Source: Calditrichota bacterium
GTDB lineage: Bacteria; Electryoneota; RPQS01
Direction: 5' to 3'
Assembly: GCA_020057985.1 (NCBI GenBank)
Contig: JAGVEU010000381.1
Coordinates: 1 to 13,420 of the forward strand
Length of the DNA stretch: 13,420 nt
In this document: positions 1-6,800 of the stretch, piece by piece
How positions within the stretch are numbered: the first letter of the stretch is position 1
How the letters are laid out: each line of letters starts with the position of its first letter
Notes under the pieces: generated by a model
Told to the model about the DNA's origin: nothing
Seen by the model: the letters and a program-made list of their open reading frames with translations, nothing else
The model's database searches: none
Made by a program: the position numbers and the translations under genes

Positions 1-2270
1 ACGTTGCACTTGCACTTGCACGGCTTGCGCATCTGACACCAACTGACTACTATGTCGGGATCTGCTCGGGGTCAGGTGTTGGCGGAACGTGTTTTCGAGT
101 GAACGGAATGGACGCGAACAGCCCGATTGCTCGAACGATGCTCGTTGCCACGGGAACTGAGCCGTCAAACCCCCAGAATGCTTCGATTGTAACGCATGAA
201 CTTGGTCATTCGATTGCCGGACTGCACCTTTGCCCACGCCTGACTCCCGGATCCTGCGACCCTTTCCCGGGCGGTTGTTCGGATATAGAGCTATACTGCC
301 AATGCGGATATAGCGATGCTGCTTGCCAACTGGACTTCTGGGGTCTAAACACTAGCTCAGGTATGTGCGACGGGACCATTGTGCGAAGTTTGCCGCGGCG
401 CGATCAGTATTTCGTAGACATAATGGCTAGAAACGGCTGCAACGACTGGGTAAGGTGGAATCCAACCTACCTAGCTTTCAAGAACGCAGCTCTCGGGCAA
501 TCAACCGCAATGAGAGAACGGGATAACCGTCTTGACGACTCCGGCCCCTACTGTATCGTTTCCGGCATTGTCGGTCGCGACACTCTCTACGCACCGATAT
601 TTGAGATCGAGAACCGCACTGGCGAGTACACTCCCATCCTTCCCGATTCCGGAGCGCACCGCCTTGACTGGTGGGATCACAATGGATGGAATGTTATTCA
701 GACCATGTACTTCGATCCGGTCTTTGAGCGGAGAGAAGGATTGCTGGACTATGCGAACTTCTTTATTGTGACTGCGAGGCCGGAGGATGCGGGACTGCTT
801 ACACTCAGTATCGGCGAGGAGATCATTGACTATATCGGAGCAGGTTATCAGCCGCCGACGGTGGAAGTGCTCAGTCCGAACGGCGGCGAGACGCTTGGCG
901 ACAGCACGCTGATTACATGGTTTGGTGAAGACCCTGATCAGGATCCGGTTACGTTCAATATCTTTGTCAACCGTGATGGAGGCAATTGGGAATTGCTTGC
1001 ACATGGAGTTCATGACAGCAGCTTCATGTGGTATTCCGGTTACTCACCCGGAACCAACGCGGGCCGCGTGAAAGTAGTCGTGTCCGATAGTTGGAACACG
1101 AGCGCAGATTCCAGTAATGGCACCTTCGTGATTCCGGCACATTTCCCGACAGCCACGATTGAGTCTCCGCAAGACACGGCCACGATATTACAGACCCAGT
1201 ATATCTCGCTTGCGGGTCGGGGGAGCGATCTGGAAGATGGGAATATTGGCTATGATAGTTTGGTATGGTCATCCACTCTGAGCGGAGCGCTCGGAACAGG
1301 CAGTCTTATTCAAGCGAGCAATCTGGCGGTCGGAACTCAGACGATTCAACTCATGGTCACGGATCATGACGGCAATGCGGGCTTCGCTTACACAACCGTG
1401 ATTGTGCTGGCGGATGGCGATCAGGACGGGATGAGCGATCTGTGGGAAGCGGCGCATCATTTGGATTCCACGCGGAATGATGCCTACGCGGACTATGATC
1501 TCGATGAATTGACCAATCAGCGGGAGTCTCAGTTGGGGACATTACCGGACGATGCGGACACGGATAATGATTCTCATAGCGATGGTTATGAGGTGGCGCA
1601 CGGTTCGGATCCACTGAATGCCGGTTCGATTCCAAATGTCACTTGGATTACCCCATCCGGAGGGTGGGGGCTGGTACCAGTGGGGGAATTGCCCTTTGGT
1701 TCATCGGTTTCGTTTGTATGGAATGCAGCCTCATGCGATGATTCGCTGCGGCCACTGTTCTATGAAGTGCAGCTCGATGCCGATCCGAATTTTTCTAATC
1801 CACTGATTATCTATGCGGATTCGCTTACAACAGCAACCGCGCCGTGGCAACTTTCGGTGGGGCTTACCTACTCGTGGAAAGTGAAGGTCTCGGATGTGTA
1901 CGGTCATTGGATTTGGAGTCCGGTGGTTACATTCAGTCGCGGGCATAATCCGCAGATACCGCGAGTGATTACGGATTTGATTTGTCAGAAGCGGGATACG
2001 GCGATCTATCTGCATTGGAGTCCGGTGACCAGCGACACGTTTGGCAATCCGGTCACGCCATCGTATTATATTATCTACACGGCTCCGGCAGTGGATCAGG
2101 AATTTCTGCCGATTTACTACTTGGCGGCGAACGAGTGGTATGACACGGAAGCCCTAACGCTCGAATGGCCGACCTGGTTCTATCGCGTGCAGGCTTCGAC
2201 GGATGGGAATCCTCCGGCGCAACTTTTCTCACGGCGGAATTGGCCGGGGATGAGTAGAAGCGAGAAATGA
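1..2270 (+). CDS. Secreted metzincin-like zinc metalloprotease, 5'-truncated by window
   Basis: The reading frame is open from base 3, so the GTG at 99 is not the real start; signal peptide and propeptide must lie upstream. At 195-227 it encodes HELGHSIAGLH, which supplies the zinc-binding HExxH and a third His at metzincin spacing, but with Ala where metzincins normally have Gly. About 66 residues later DIMARN (Met codon 423-425) is a plausible Met-turn. The segment between is rich in Cys (eight), suggesting disulfides in an exported protein. Then come an Ig-like module with the SPNGGE signature (about 860-1130), a second Ig/PKD-like module (about 1140-1410), Asp-rich DGDQDGMSDLWE-type thrombospondin-3-like calcium loops (1411-1620) and two FN3-like modules (about 1630-1940 and 1950-2210). 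The protein ends in MSRSEK with no T9SS sorting domain. Likely an extracellular protease; the exact family (M43-like or other metzincin) is uncertain. Confidence 0.8.
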   Translation, partial: VALALARLAHLTPTDYYVGICSGSGVGGTCFRVNGMDANSPIARTMLVATGTEPSNPQNASIVTHELGHSIAGLHLCPRLTPGSCDPFPGGCSDIELYCQCGYSDAACQLDFWGLNTSSGMCDGTIVRSLPRRDQYFVDIMARNGCNDWVRWNPTYLAFKNAALGQSTAMRERDNRLDDSGPYCIVSGIVGRDTLYAPIFEIENRTGEYTPILPDSGAHRLDWWDHNGWNVIQTMYFDPVFERREGLLDYANFFIVTARPEDAGLLTLSIGEEIIDYIGAGYQPPTVEVLSPNGGETLGDSTLITWFGEDPDQDPVTFNIFVNRDGGNWELLAHGVHDSSFMWYSGYSPGTNAGRVKVVVSDSWNTSADSSNGTFVIPAHFPTATIESPQDTATILQTQYISLAGRGSDLEDGNIGYDSLVWSSTLSGALGTGSLIQASNLAVGTQTIQLMVTDHDGNAGFAYTTVIVLADGDQDGMSDLWEAAHHLDSTRNDAYADYDLDELTNQRESQLGTLPDDADTDNDSHSDGYEVAHGSDPLNAGSIPNVTWITPSGGWGLVPVGELPFGSSVSFVWNAASCDDSLRPLFYEVQLDADPNFSNPLIIYADSLTTATAPWQLSVGLTYSWKVKVSDVYGHWIWSPVVTFSRGHNPQIPRVITDLICQKRDTAIYLHWSPVTSDTFGNPVTPSYYIIYTAPAVDQEFLPIYYLAANEWYDTEALTLEWPTWFYRVQASTDGNPPAQLFSRRNWPGMSRSEK

Positions 2271-2311
2271 GAAACATACTGATTCTCGAAAGTAATCCAC
2301 TATTGCCTGTC

Positions 2312-2357
2312 ATTCTGGACACCGCGCGTCTTCGGCTTCCGCGCGGGCGTCCAGAAT
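2312..2357. repeat. Intergenic two-step hairpin (ATTCTGGAC palindrome)
   Basis: A perfect 9-bp outer stem, ATTCTGGAC (2312-2320) with GTCCAGAAT (2349-2357), encloses a perfect 7-bp inner stem, CCGCGCG (2322-2328) with CGCGCGG (2340-2346), around an 11-nt loop. It lies 42 nt after the metalloprotease stop codon. It could act in transcription ending, but there is no clean T-run after it, so a dispersed palindromic repeat is equally likely. The CAGAAT arm resembles the hairpin at 2485-2523. Confidence 0.7.
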
Positions 2358-2360
2358 CTC

Positions 2361-2461
2361 TTTCTCGCGGAGGCACGTGTCTTGAGTCTTCACGTGCCCC
2401 GCTCAGCACTCCACGTCACGCAATTGAGGGGCATGTGAGGAGTGGGGACACATGCCGCCGC
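2361..2461 (+). repeat. 101-bp direct repeat, copy 1, containing two palindromes
   Basis: This block reappears at 2542-2642 (offset 181) with a single difference, A at 2422 against G at 2603. It holds two hairpins in opposite orientation. The first pairs GGCACGTG (2372-2379) with CACGTGCC (2391-2398); the second pairs GGCATGTG (2430-2437) with CACATGCC (2449-2456). Both loops are 11 nt. The outer GCGG/CCGC arms and the single unpaired base between arm and core are shared with the elements at 9164-9192 and 9278-9306. It appears non-coding: the ORFs across it only repeat the same peptide in both copies. Confidence 0.9.
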
Positions 2462-2484
2462 GAAAGAGGGGTGGTTTGGGAAAG

Positions 2485-2523
2485 ATTCTGAACGCCTGTC
2501 CGAGGACGGACAGTGTCCAGAAT
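2485..2523. repeat. Palindrome with AGGA loop between the two 101-bp copies
   Basis: The inner stem CTGTCCG (2496-2502) pairs perfectly with CGGACAG (2507-2513) around an AGGA loop, and outer ATTCTG (2485-2490) pairs with CAGAAT (2518-2523). The loop and the flanking CTGAAC / CAG(A/G)AT(G)AC sequence match the hairpin at 9422-9454, so the two appear to belong to one dispersed family. Confidence 0.65.
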
Positions 2524-2541
2524 GACCGTCGGTTTGAAGGG

Positions 2542-2642
2542 TTTCTCGCGGAGGCACGTGTCTTGAGTCTTCACGTGCCCCGCTCAGCACTCCACGTCAC
2601 GCGATTGAGGGGCATGTGAGGAGTGGGGACACATGCCGCCGC
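2542..2642 (+). repeat. 101-bp direct repeat, copy 2
   Basis: Second copy of the block at 2361-2461, 100 of 101 positions identical. Its hairpins are GGCACGTG (2553-2560)/CACGTGCC (2572-2579) and GGCATGTG (2611-2618)/CACATGCC (2630-2637). It ends 36 nt before the -35 element of the marR operon. The near-identity suggests recent duplication or ongoing exchange between the copies. Confidence 0.9.
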
Positions 2643-2658
2643 ATTGTATTGCACCAAG

Positions 2659-2674
2659 TTGAACAAATGTTTAA
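2659..2674. promoter_or_regulatory. Candidate operator palindrome upstream of the marR promoter
   Basis: The 16-bp TTGAACAAATGTTTAA is an AT-rich near-palindrome with one mismatched pair, placed just upstream of the -35 hexamer. Size, composition and position fit a MarR-type autoregulatory site, but this is inference from one copy. Confidence 0.35.
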
Positions 2675-2677
2675 GAC

Positions 2678-2706
2678 TTGACTTTTTCATTTTTTGAGTG
2701 TATATT
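2678..2706 (+). promoter_or_regulatory. Sigma-70-type promoter of the marR operon
   Basis: TTGACT (2678-2683) and TATATT (2701-2706) are separated by 17 bp, a near-consensus arrangement in a markedly AT-rich stretch. Transcription would begin about 2713-2716, at or next to the ATG at 2716. This implies a leaderless or almost leaderless mRNA and argues against the upstream in-frame GTG at 2698, which lies before the -10 element. Confidence 0.65.
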
Positions 2707-2715
2707 ATTCACACT
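2697..2715. promoter_or_regulatory. Inverted repeat over the -10 element, candidate MarR operator
   Basis: AGTGT (2697-2701) and ACACT (2711-2715) form perfect 5-bp arms with a 9-bp AT-rich centre that contains most of the -10 hexamer. A dimeric repressor bound here would block RNA polymerase, fitting negative autoregulation by the adjacent MarR protein. No binding evidence is available from sequence alone. Confidence 0.4.
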
Positions 2716-3246
2716 ATGAATCATATTGGTCAAATGGATGGGCTGCATGAGCAGGCGGCTGAGCTTGCCTCTCTAACTCGTGATTTAGCAAGATGTTGCC
2801 TTGCCAAGGAGGAGCAGATTTTTGGGCGGTTCGGGCTGCCGGTGACTGCGGGAAGGGTGTTGCTGGCGGCTGCGGAGACCGGGTCTTCCTCTCCTTCGGA
2901 ATTGGCGGACAAGCTGAGTTTGGGGCGCAGCCGCTTGACACCACTGGTGGAATTGCTTGTCAAGAAGGGTTTGGTTCAACGAGCGGAGTCGCAGGATGAC
3001 CGTCGGGTGCGGGACTTGACTTTGACGGAGGCGGGAGCGAAGGTGGCGCAGGAGGTCACAGATTTTCACCTTGCCTTCCATGAGACTCTGCTGCAGCGCT
3101 ACGATGCCACCGAACGCGAACGCCTGCTGAGTGTTCTGAAGAATTTTCATACTATTATCGAGGAGGTGCGCGGTGAGATGGGTTTGCCGCTGACTTCCAA
3201 TACCACATCACACGAAAAGCAAATGGAGGCACATGCCGATTTATGA
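2716..3246 (+). CDS. MarR-family winged-helix transcriptional regulator
   Basis: The 176-residue product from ATG 2716 has the MarR layout: an N-terminal dimerisation helix, a winged-helix core (SPSELADKLSLGRSRLTPLVE as helix-turn-helix, then VKKGLVQRAESQDDRRVRDL as the wing), the family signature DDRRxxxLTLTEAG, and C-terminal helices. Such proteins act as DNA-binding dimers, often repressing their own operon and released by small phenolic or oxidising ligands; the ligand here is unknown. There is no good ribosome-binding site before ATG 2716, but the promoter places the transcript start almost on it, so leaderless translation is the simplest reading; ATG 2734 is the alternative. The stop overlaps the next gene by 14 nt, indicating translational coupling. 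The Ser/Thr/His-rich C-terminal tail is not a family feature. Confidence 0.9.
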   Translation: MNHIGQMDGLHEQAAELASLTRDLARCCLAKEEQIFGRFGLPVTAGRVLLAAAETGSSSPSELADKLSLGRSRLTPLVELLVKKGLVQRAESQDDRRVRDLTLTEAGAKVAQEVTDFHLAFHETLLQRYDATERERLLSVLKNFHTIIEEVRGEMGLPLTSNTTSHEKQMEAHADL

Positions 3247-3436
3247 GTATACCTGCCGAAGCTGCGGCGAGAACTTTGACCAGCTTCGCAATGTCAATGA
3301 CCTCGACAGCGATGTTGAGTGTCCCAAGTGCCAGAAGAAAAATGCCAGCCGCAAGATGTCCTTGACGGCAGCGGCGAGGGAACTGCTGCAACAACTGACC
3401 GCGAGTAGCTCGTGCTCGGGCCGGAGGTATGGCTGA
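3233..3436 (+). CDS. FmdB-type putative regulatory zinc-ribbon protein
   Basis: The 67-residue protein starts MPIYEYTCRSCGENFDQL, the hallmark of the FmdB/Zn_ribbon_8 family, with two Cys pairs (CRSC and CPKC) that should bind one zinc. The tail is Ser/Cys-rich and ends SCSGRRYG. Family members are small proteins named after a putative formamidase-operon regulator; their biochemical role is not firmly known. GGAGG at 3225-3229 lies only 3 nt before the ATG, and the start is inside the end of the MarR gene in another frame, so the two are almost certainly co-transcribed and translationally coupled. Confidence 0.85.
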   Translation: MPIYEYTCRSCGENFDQLRNVNDLDSDVECPKCQKKNASRKMSLTAAARELLQQLTASSSCSGRRYG

Positions 3437-3470
3437 GGGTAGGAGATGGGGCCGGAGGCCTCTAAGAAAC

Positions 3471-3498
3471 GATGAAGGATGAACGATGAACGATGAAG
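3471..3498 (+). repeat. 4 x 7-bp tandem repeat (GATGAAS) spanning a start codon
   Basis: Four consecutive heptamers, GATGAAG, GATGAAC, GATGAAC, GATGAAG, each carry an ATG. The third ATG (3486) starts the second zinc-ribbon gene; the first and second ATGs open five-codon frames, and the first of these ends in a TGA overlapping ATG 3486 as ATGA. A change in copy number would shift the spacing between AAGGA (3475-3479) and the real start. Confidence 0.8.
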
Positions 3499-3671
3499 TG
3501 AAGACGTCGAAATATGTTTGTCGGGCGTGCGGAAAAGAATTTCGGATACAGCAGAGTGATGAATATGTTTCATGTCCGAGATGCCGTTGCACTACTGTGG
3601 CGCGGGTGATGACGCGGCGGGAGTATGAACAATCGCAGAGTCGAATGCTTTCTTGTCCGCGGTTTACATGA
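3486..3671 (+). CDS. Small zinc-ribbon protein (hypothetical)
   Basis: The 61-residue protein has YVCRACGKEF and, after a short spacer, VSCPRCRC, a CxxC...CxxC zinc ribbon resembling FmdB-type proteins in style but not clearly the same family. A basic/polar C-terminus (MTRREYEQSQSRM) follows. The start ATG is chosen because AAGGA lies 6 nt upstream and because it is the only nearby ATG leading into the Cys motif. It follows the FmdB-like gene by 49 nt on the same strand and precedes a good terminator, so it is probably the last gene of the marR operon. Function unknown; nucleic-acid or protein binding through the ribbon is a guess. Confidence 0.7.
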   Translation: MNDEVKTSKYVCRACGKEFRIQQSDEYVSCPRCRCTTVARVMTRREYEQSQSRMLSCPRFT

Positions 3672-3717
3672 TAAGTTAGTGGAAGGCCGTTGGCTTTCAC
3701 AAGAGATGAGGGATGAG

Positions 3718-3750
3718 GCTCTGGCGAGAAATTGTCGGGGCTTTTTCTTT
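3718..3750 (+). terminator. Rho-independent terminator of the marR operon
   Basis: GCTCTGGCGA (3718-3727) pairs over all ten positions, including several G-U pairs, with TTGTCGGGGC (3732-3741), leaving a GAAA tetraloop, and is followed directly by TTTTTCTTT (3742-3750). It lies 46 nt after the last stop codon of the plus-strand operon and ends it before the convergent minus-strand gene. Confidence 0.8.
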
Positions 3751-3754
3751 GGAA

Positions 3755-3784
3755 CCCCCCTTTTGTCCCCCCTTACAAGGGGGG
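3755..3784. repeat. C-rich palindromic repeat between convergent terminators
   Basis: CCCCCCTT (3767-3774) pairs perfectly with AAGGGGGG (3777-3784) across a 2-nt spacer, and a further CCCCCCTT lies at 3755-3762 as a direct repeat. Similar C6/G6 palindromes are widespread intergenic repeats in many bacterial genomes. It lies between GTCGGGGCT (3734-3742) and its complement AGCCCCGAC (3796-3804), as if inserted into or next to a bidirectional terminator. Confidence 0.7.
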
Positions 3785-3795
3785 AGAGAAGAGGC

Positions 3796-3821
3796 AGCCC
3801 CGACCTGTATTGGCCGGGGCT
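3796..3821 (-). terminator. Terminator-like hairpin after the first C25-like gene
   Basis: AGCCCCG (3796-3802) pairs with CGGGGCT (3815-3821), with a further CC/GG pair inside, 21 nt beyond the minus-strand stop codon. Reading leftwards no strong U-run follows, so it may be a weakened terminator. Its core matches the stronger terminator at 9371-9404 behind the paralogous gene. Confidence 0.5.
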
Positions 3822-3842
3822 TCTGCTGTTATTGGAATTTGA

Positions 3843-6800
3843 CTATTTCATCAATACCATCTTTGCGACTTTGACGAAATCTCCGCTTTCGAGGCGGTAG
3901 AAGTAGACTCCGGAGCCGAGGGCTGCGCCATCGAATTGCTGTCTGTAGACTCCGGCGGGTTGGACTTCGTTCACGAGCGTGGCTGCTTGCTGACCCATTA
4001 GATTGTAAATGACAAGTTTTGTCATTCCCGCCGCTTTGAGATCATAGCGGATTGTTGTGCTTGGGTTGAACGGGTTGGGGTAGTTTTGGTATAGTGCATA
4101 TTCAGTAGGTAGCGCATTCGCATTATCCTCGGCTGAGACCGGCAGCACAGTCAAGGCCACGGGCATTACAATTGAAGTGTCGCGGACACTGCTGTGAATG
4201 GTTAAGTTGACGCGATAGGTGAAATCAGGACGGAGATCCGTGGCGTCGAAGTTGATCGTGACTTCACCGGAGTTTCCACCCGGCACCGTGCCTTGACTGG
4301 GAGCGACAGTAATCCATGTGGTGTTGAAAGTCATTTCGTAGATGCCGAGTCGGTCGCCCGTGGTTGCATTCTGAATGATTCCCGCGAACACGAGCAGTGT
4401 GCTGTTCCAACCGCCGGTAATAGTGCAGCCACCAGCTCGATCACCGGTTGAGGCGTTCAGATCCACAACCGTCTGAACAGTGTGGGTCACTGGATGCATT
4501 CGCGAGACGCGCGTGTAAGGATTGCTTCCGTTCTGGCTGAAAATGTAGAGCTTGTAGCCGTCGGCATCCTGCAGGTTCCAGGCAAAGCCGGTGATCGCAA
4601 GCTCATTAGCTCCCTGGTTAGGAATCTGTTGTAGGACGTCACCTTGGCGGTTGATCTCGTAGATGTCAGCCGTGTAGTCTGCCACCCAGAAGTGATCGGT
4701 TGCCGGATCATAAGCTACTGCGCGAGTCGGATGCAGCGGGCTCGGAATGGTGACGGCAATCTGGCCGGTTGCAAGGTTGATTCCGGTGAGGTTGTGATCG
4801 TCGGAGCCGTAAAGATTGGTGCCATCATAGGCCATGTCGAACCAGCCAAACGGAGATGTGCCGGGTTGAAACAGCGAGTCCACCAGCGCGCCGTCACGAG
4901 TGAATTTGTAAACCAGATTGCTTCCATTCGGGCCACCACCACCGGTTACCCACCAATGATCCTGAGCAAATTCACAACCGAGAATCAGGAAGTCGTTGGT
5001 GATTTGCGAGAGACTGATGGAGCCAAGCTGATCCCACGGATCATCAAGATGATCGGGAGCATAAGCCACACGGATATCAAAGTCAAGCGGACCGTTGCCG
5101 CCATTGACGATAGTGAAATTTGTCTGGTTGGTTGGCGGGGTAGTGACATGAATGCTGTCCACCGACAGATCTATCTCAGGATGCAACATACTGAAATTCA
5201 CGACCTCCATGCTATCCAGTTCAACCAATACGTTGTTGACAACAGCATCATTGAAGAGGTGCTTGGAGGCGCGCACCGTGTAAGATCCGATCAGCACATT
5301 GGGAATAGTATATTGTCCCTGAGCATTAGTGACGCCGTGATAAGCATAGCCGTCAATAGTGACATCTACTGCGGACATGGGCAGGGAGTTCTCAGCATTG
5401 ATAACGGTTCCGCTCACATCTCCGAATAAGGCACGAGCGTTTGTAGTGAAGAGAATCGCACGACCGTTCTGAACTGCGGCTGCGCCCGGGCTGTAAGTGG
5501 TGACATACGCATAACCGAGTCCCACAAGTCCCGATGTATCCTGAATTCCAATGGTGCAACCACCGATGTCATAATTGTTCCCTTGCAGATTCATGGTTAC
5601 GGTTTGATACTGAATGAGCACAATGCCGTTGCCATCGAGCGTCGGATACTCTGTTTGATCGAGCAGAATCACTTCGAAGTCGAGATTCGTGCCTGTGGAA
5701 GTAGCTCCGAAGGCCTTCCATTGGATGATGTATTGATGGTTCGTTGCATCAAACTGAACCCAGACTCCGCGACCGGAACCCGAAGTTCCAAGATCATCAT
5801 GGTAAGGCATGATGACCGCATCCGGCGCCTGCATGGCCGGAATCGGATAATTGCGCCAACCATCGAAGTAGGCTTGATTACCGAAGGCGCACCAGCCGTT
5901 CGAGCAGATGGTAATGCTGTCGTAAGTCACGCCGTAGAATGTGAACGGAAACGGCAGCGTCCGAACGGTGGAATAGACCGGAGACAGGACCTGCACACCG
6001 GGATCGTTGAGATTCAAGTTTGTGCCGGTGCTGCTGATGTTAATATAACTGAACGTCGGGTGCATCTCATAATTGGCATCCGTGTTATCGTAGGCATAGT
6101 AGCCGTAGGCATCCGGTCCGGTGGGATCTGTGGTTGTGGCTGTGCCGACATTGACCGTGAACTGCGTGCTATCCACAAAGCCTGCCGGAGTTGTGGCAAT
6201 GAGCAGCATAGGAGCAATGTGTCCGCGAAAAGTGAGAGTGTTTGCGGTGAGTGTGAATTGGTCGCCACTGTTATTGACGGTCTGCCCGATATTAATGTTA
6301 CCATAAGTTCCTGCGGGATCGCCGACCTGAACAAACGGACTCATGGAGACCAATTGAGCGGTTACGCCACTCATATCCAAGGCGCCGTTGTTCTTGACGG
6401 ACACGCTGAGAGTGCGTGTATCCCCCGGATTGAAAGAGCCAGAAAAAGCGTGGGAGACATAATCCAGTTTCCCCGCAAGGCAAGTTAGTTCGAAGGCGCT
6501 ATAGGTCTGAATTGAAGAAGCGGTGACAGCCAATGTCAGCAGTGCAACTTCGTCGTCCTGCATGACGGGAGAAACGGTGATGCGGAAATTCGTTGCGCAG
6601 AGCGCTGAATCACCGGGTGCAAGATTCGGAAAAGTGCTTGTCGCATTCACCACCGTGACATGCGGGTTGTTGCTGGTGAGCGTCGCAGAAATATTAGTTG
6701 CGGTGACAGCGGTTCCGAAGTTGCGCAAGTAGATGGGAAGGTCAATTGTCTCGCCCGGATTCATCATGAAATTGCTGTTGCCTTGCGTACCACCGGCATT

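Noticed and set aside
99..101. GTG at 99 as the start of the metalloprotease
   Set aside because: The frame is open and sequence-like upstream to base 3, there is no signal peptide after the GTG, and the catalytic site would lie only 32 residues in.
2071..2590. Minus-strand frames sharing the peptide MLSGAREDSRHVPPRE, and a plus-strand frame 2267-2491
   Set aside because: The shared peptide comes only from the 101-bp repeat; no ribosome-binding site or domain, so these are translations of a non-coding repeat.
2361..2642. CRISPR array
   Set aside because: Only two 101-bp copies with a single spacer that is itself a dispersed palindrome; no cas genes or short regular repeats.
2698..2715. Upstream GTG start for the MarR protein
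   Set aside because: It lies before the -10 hexamer, so a transcript from the evident promoter would not include it.
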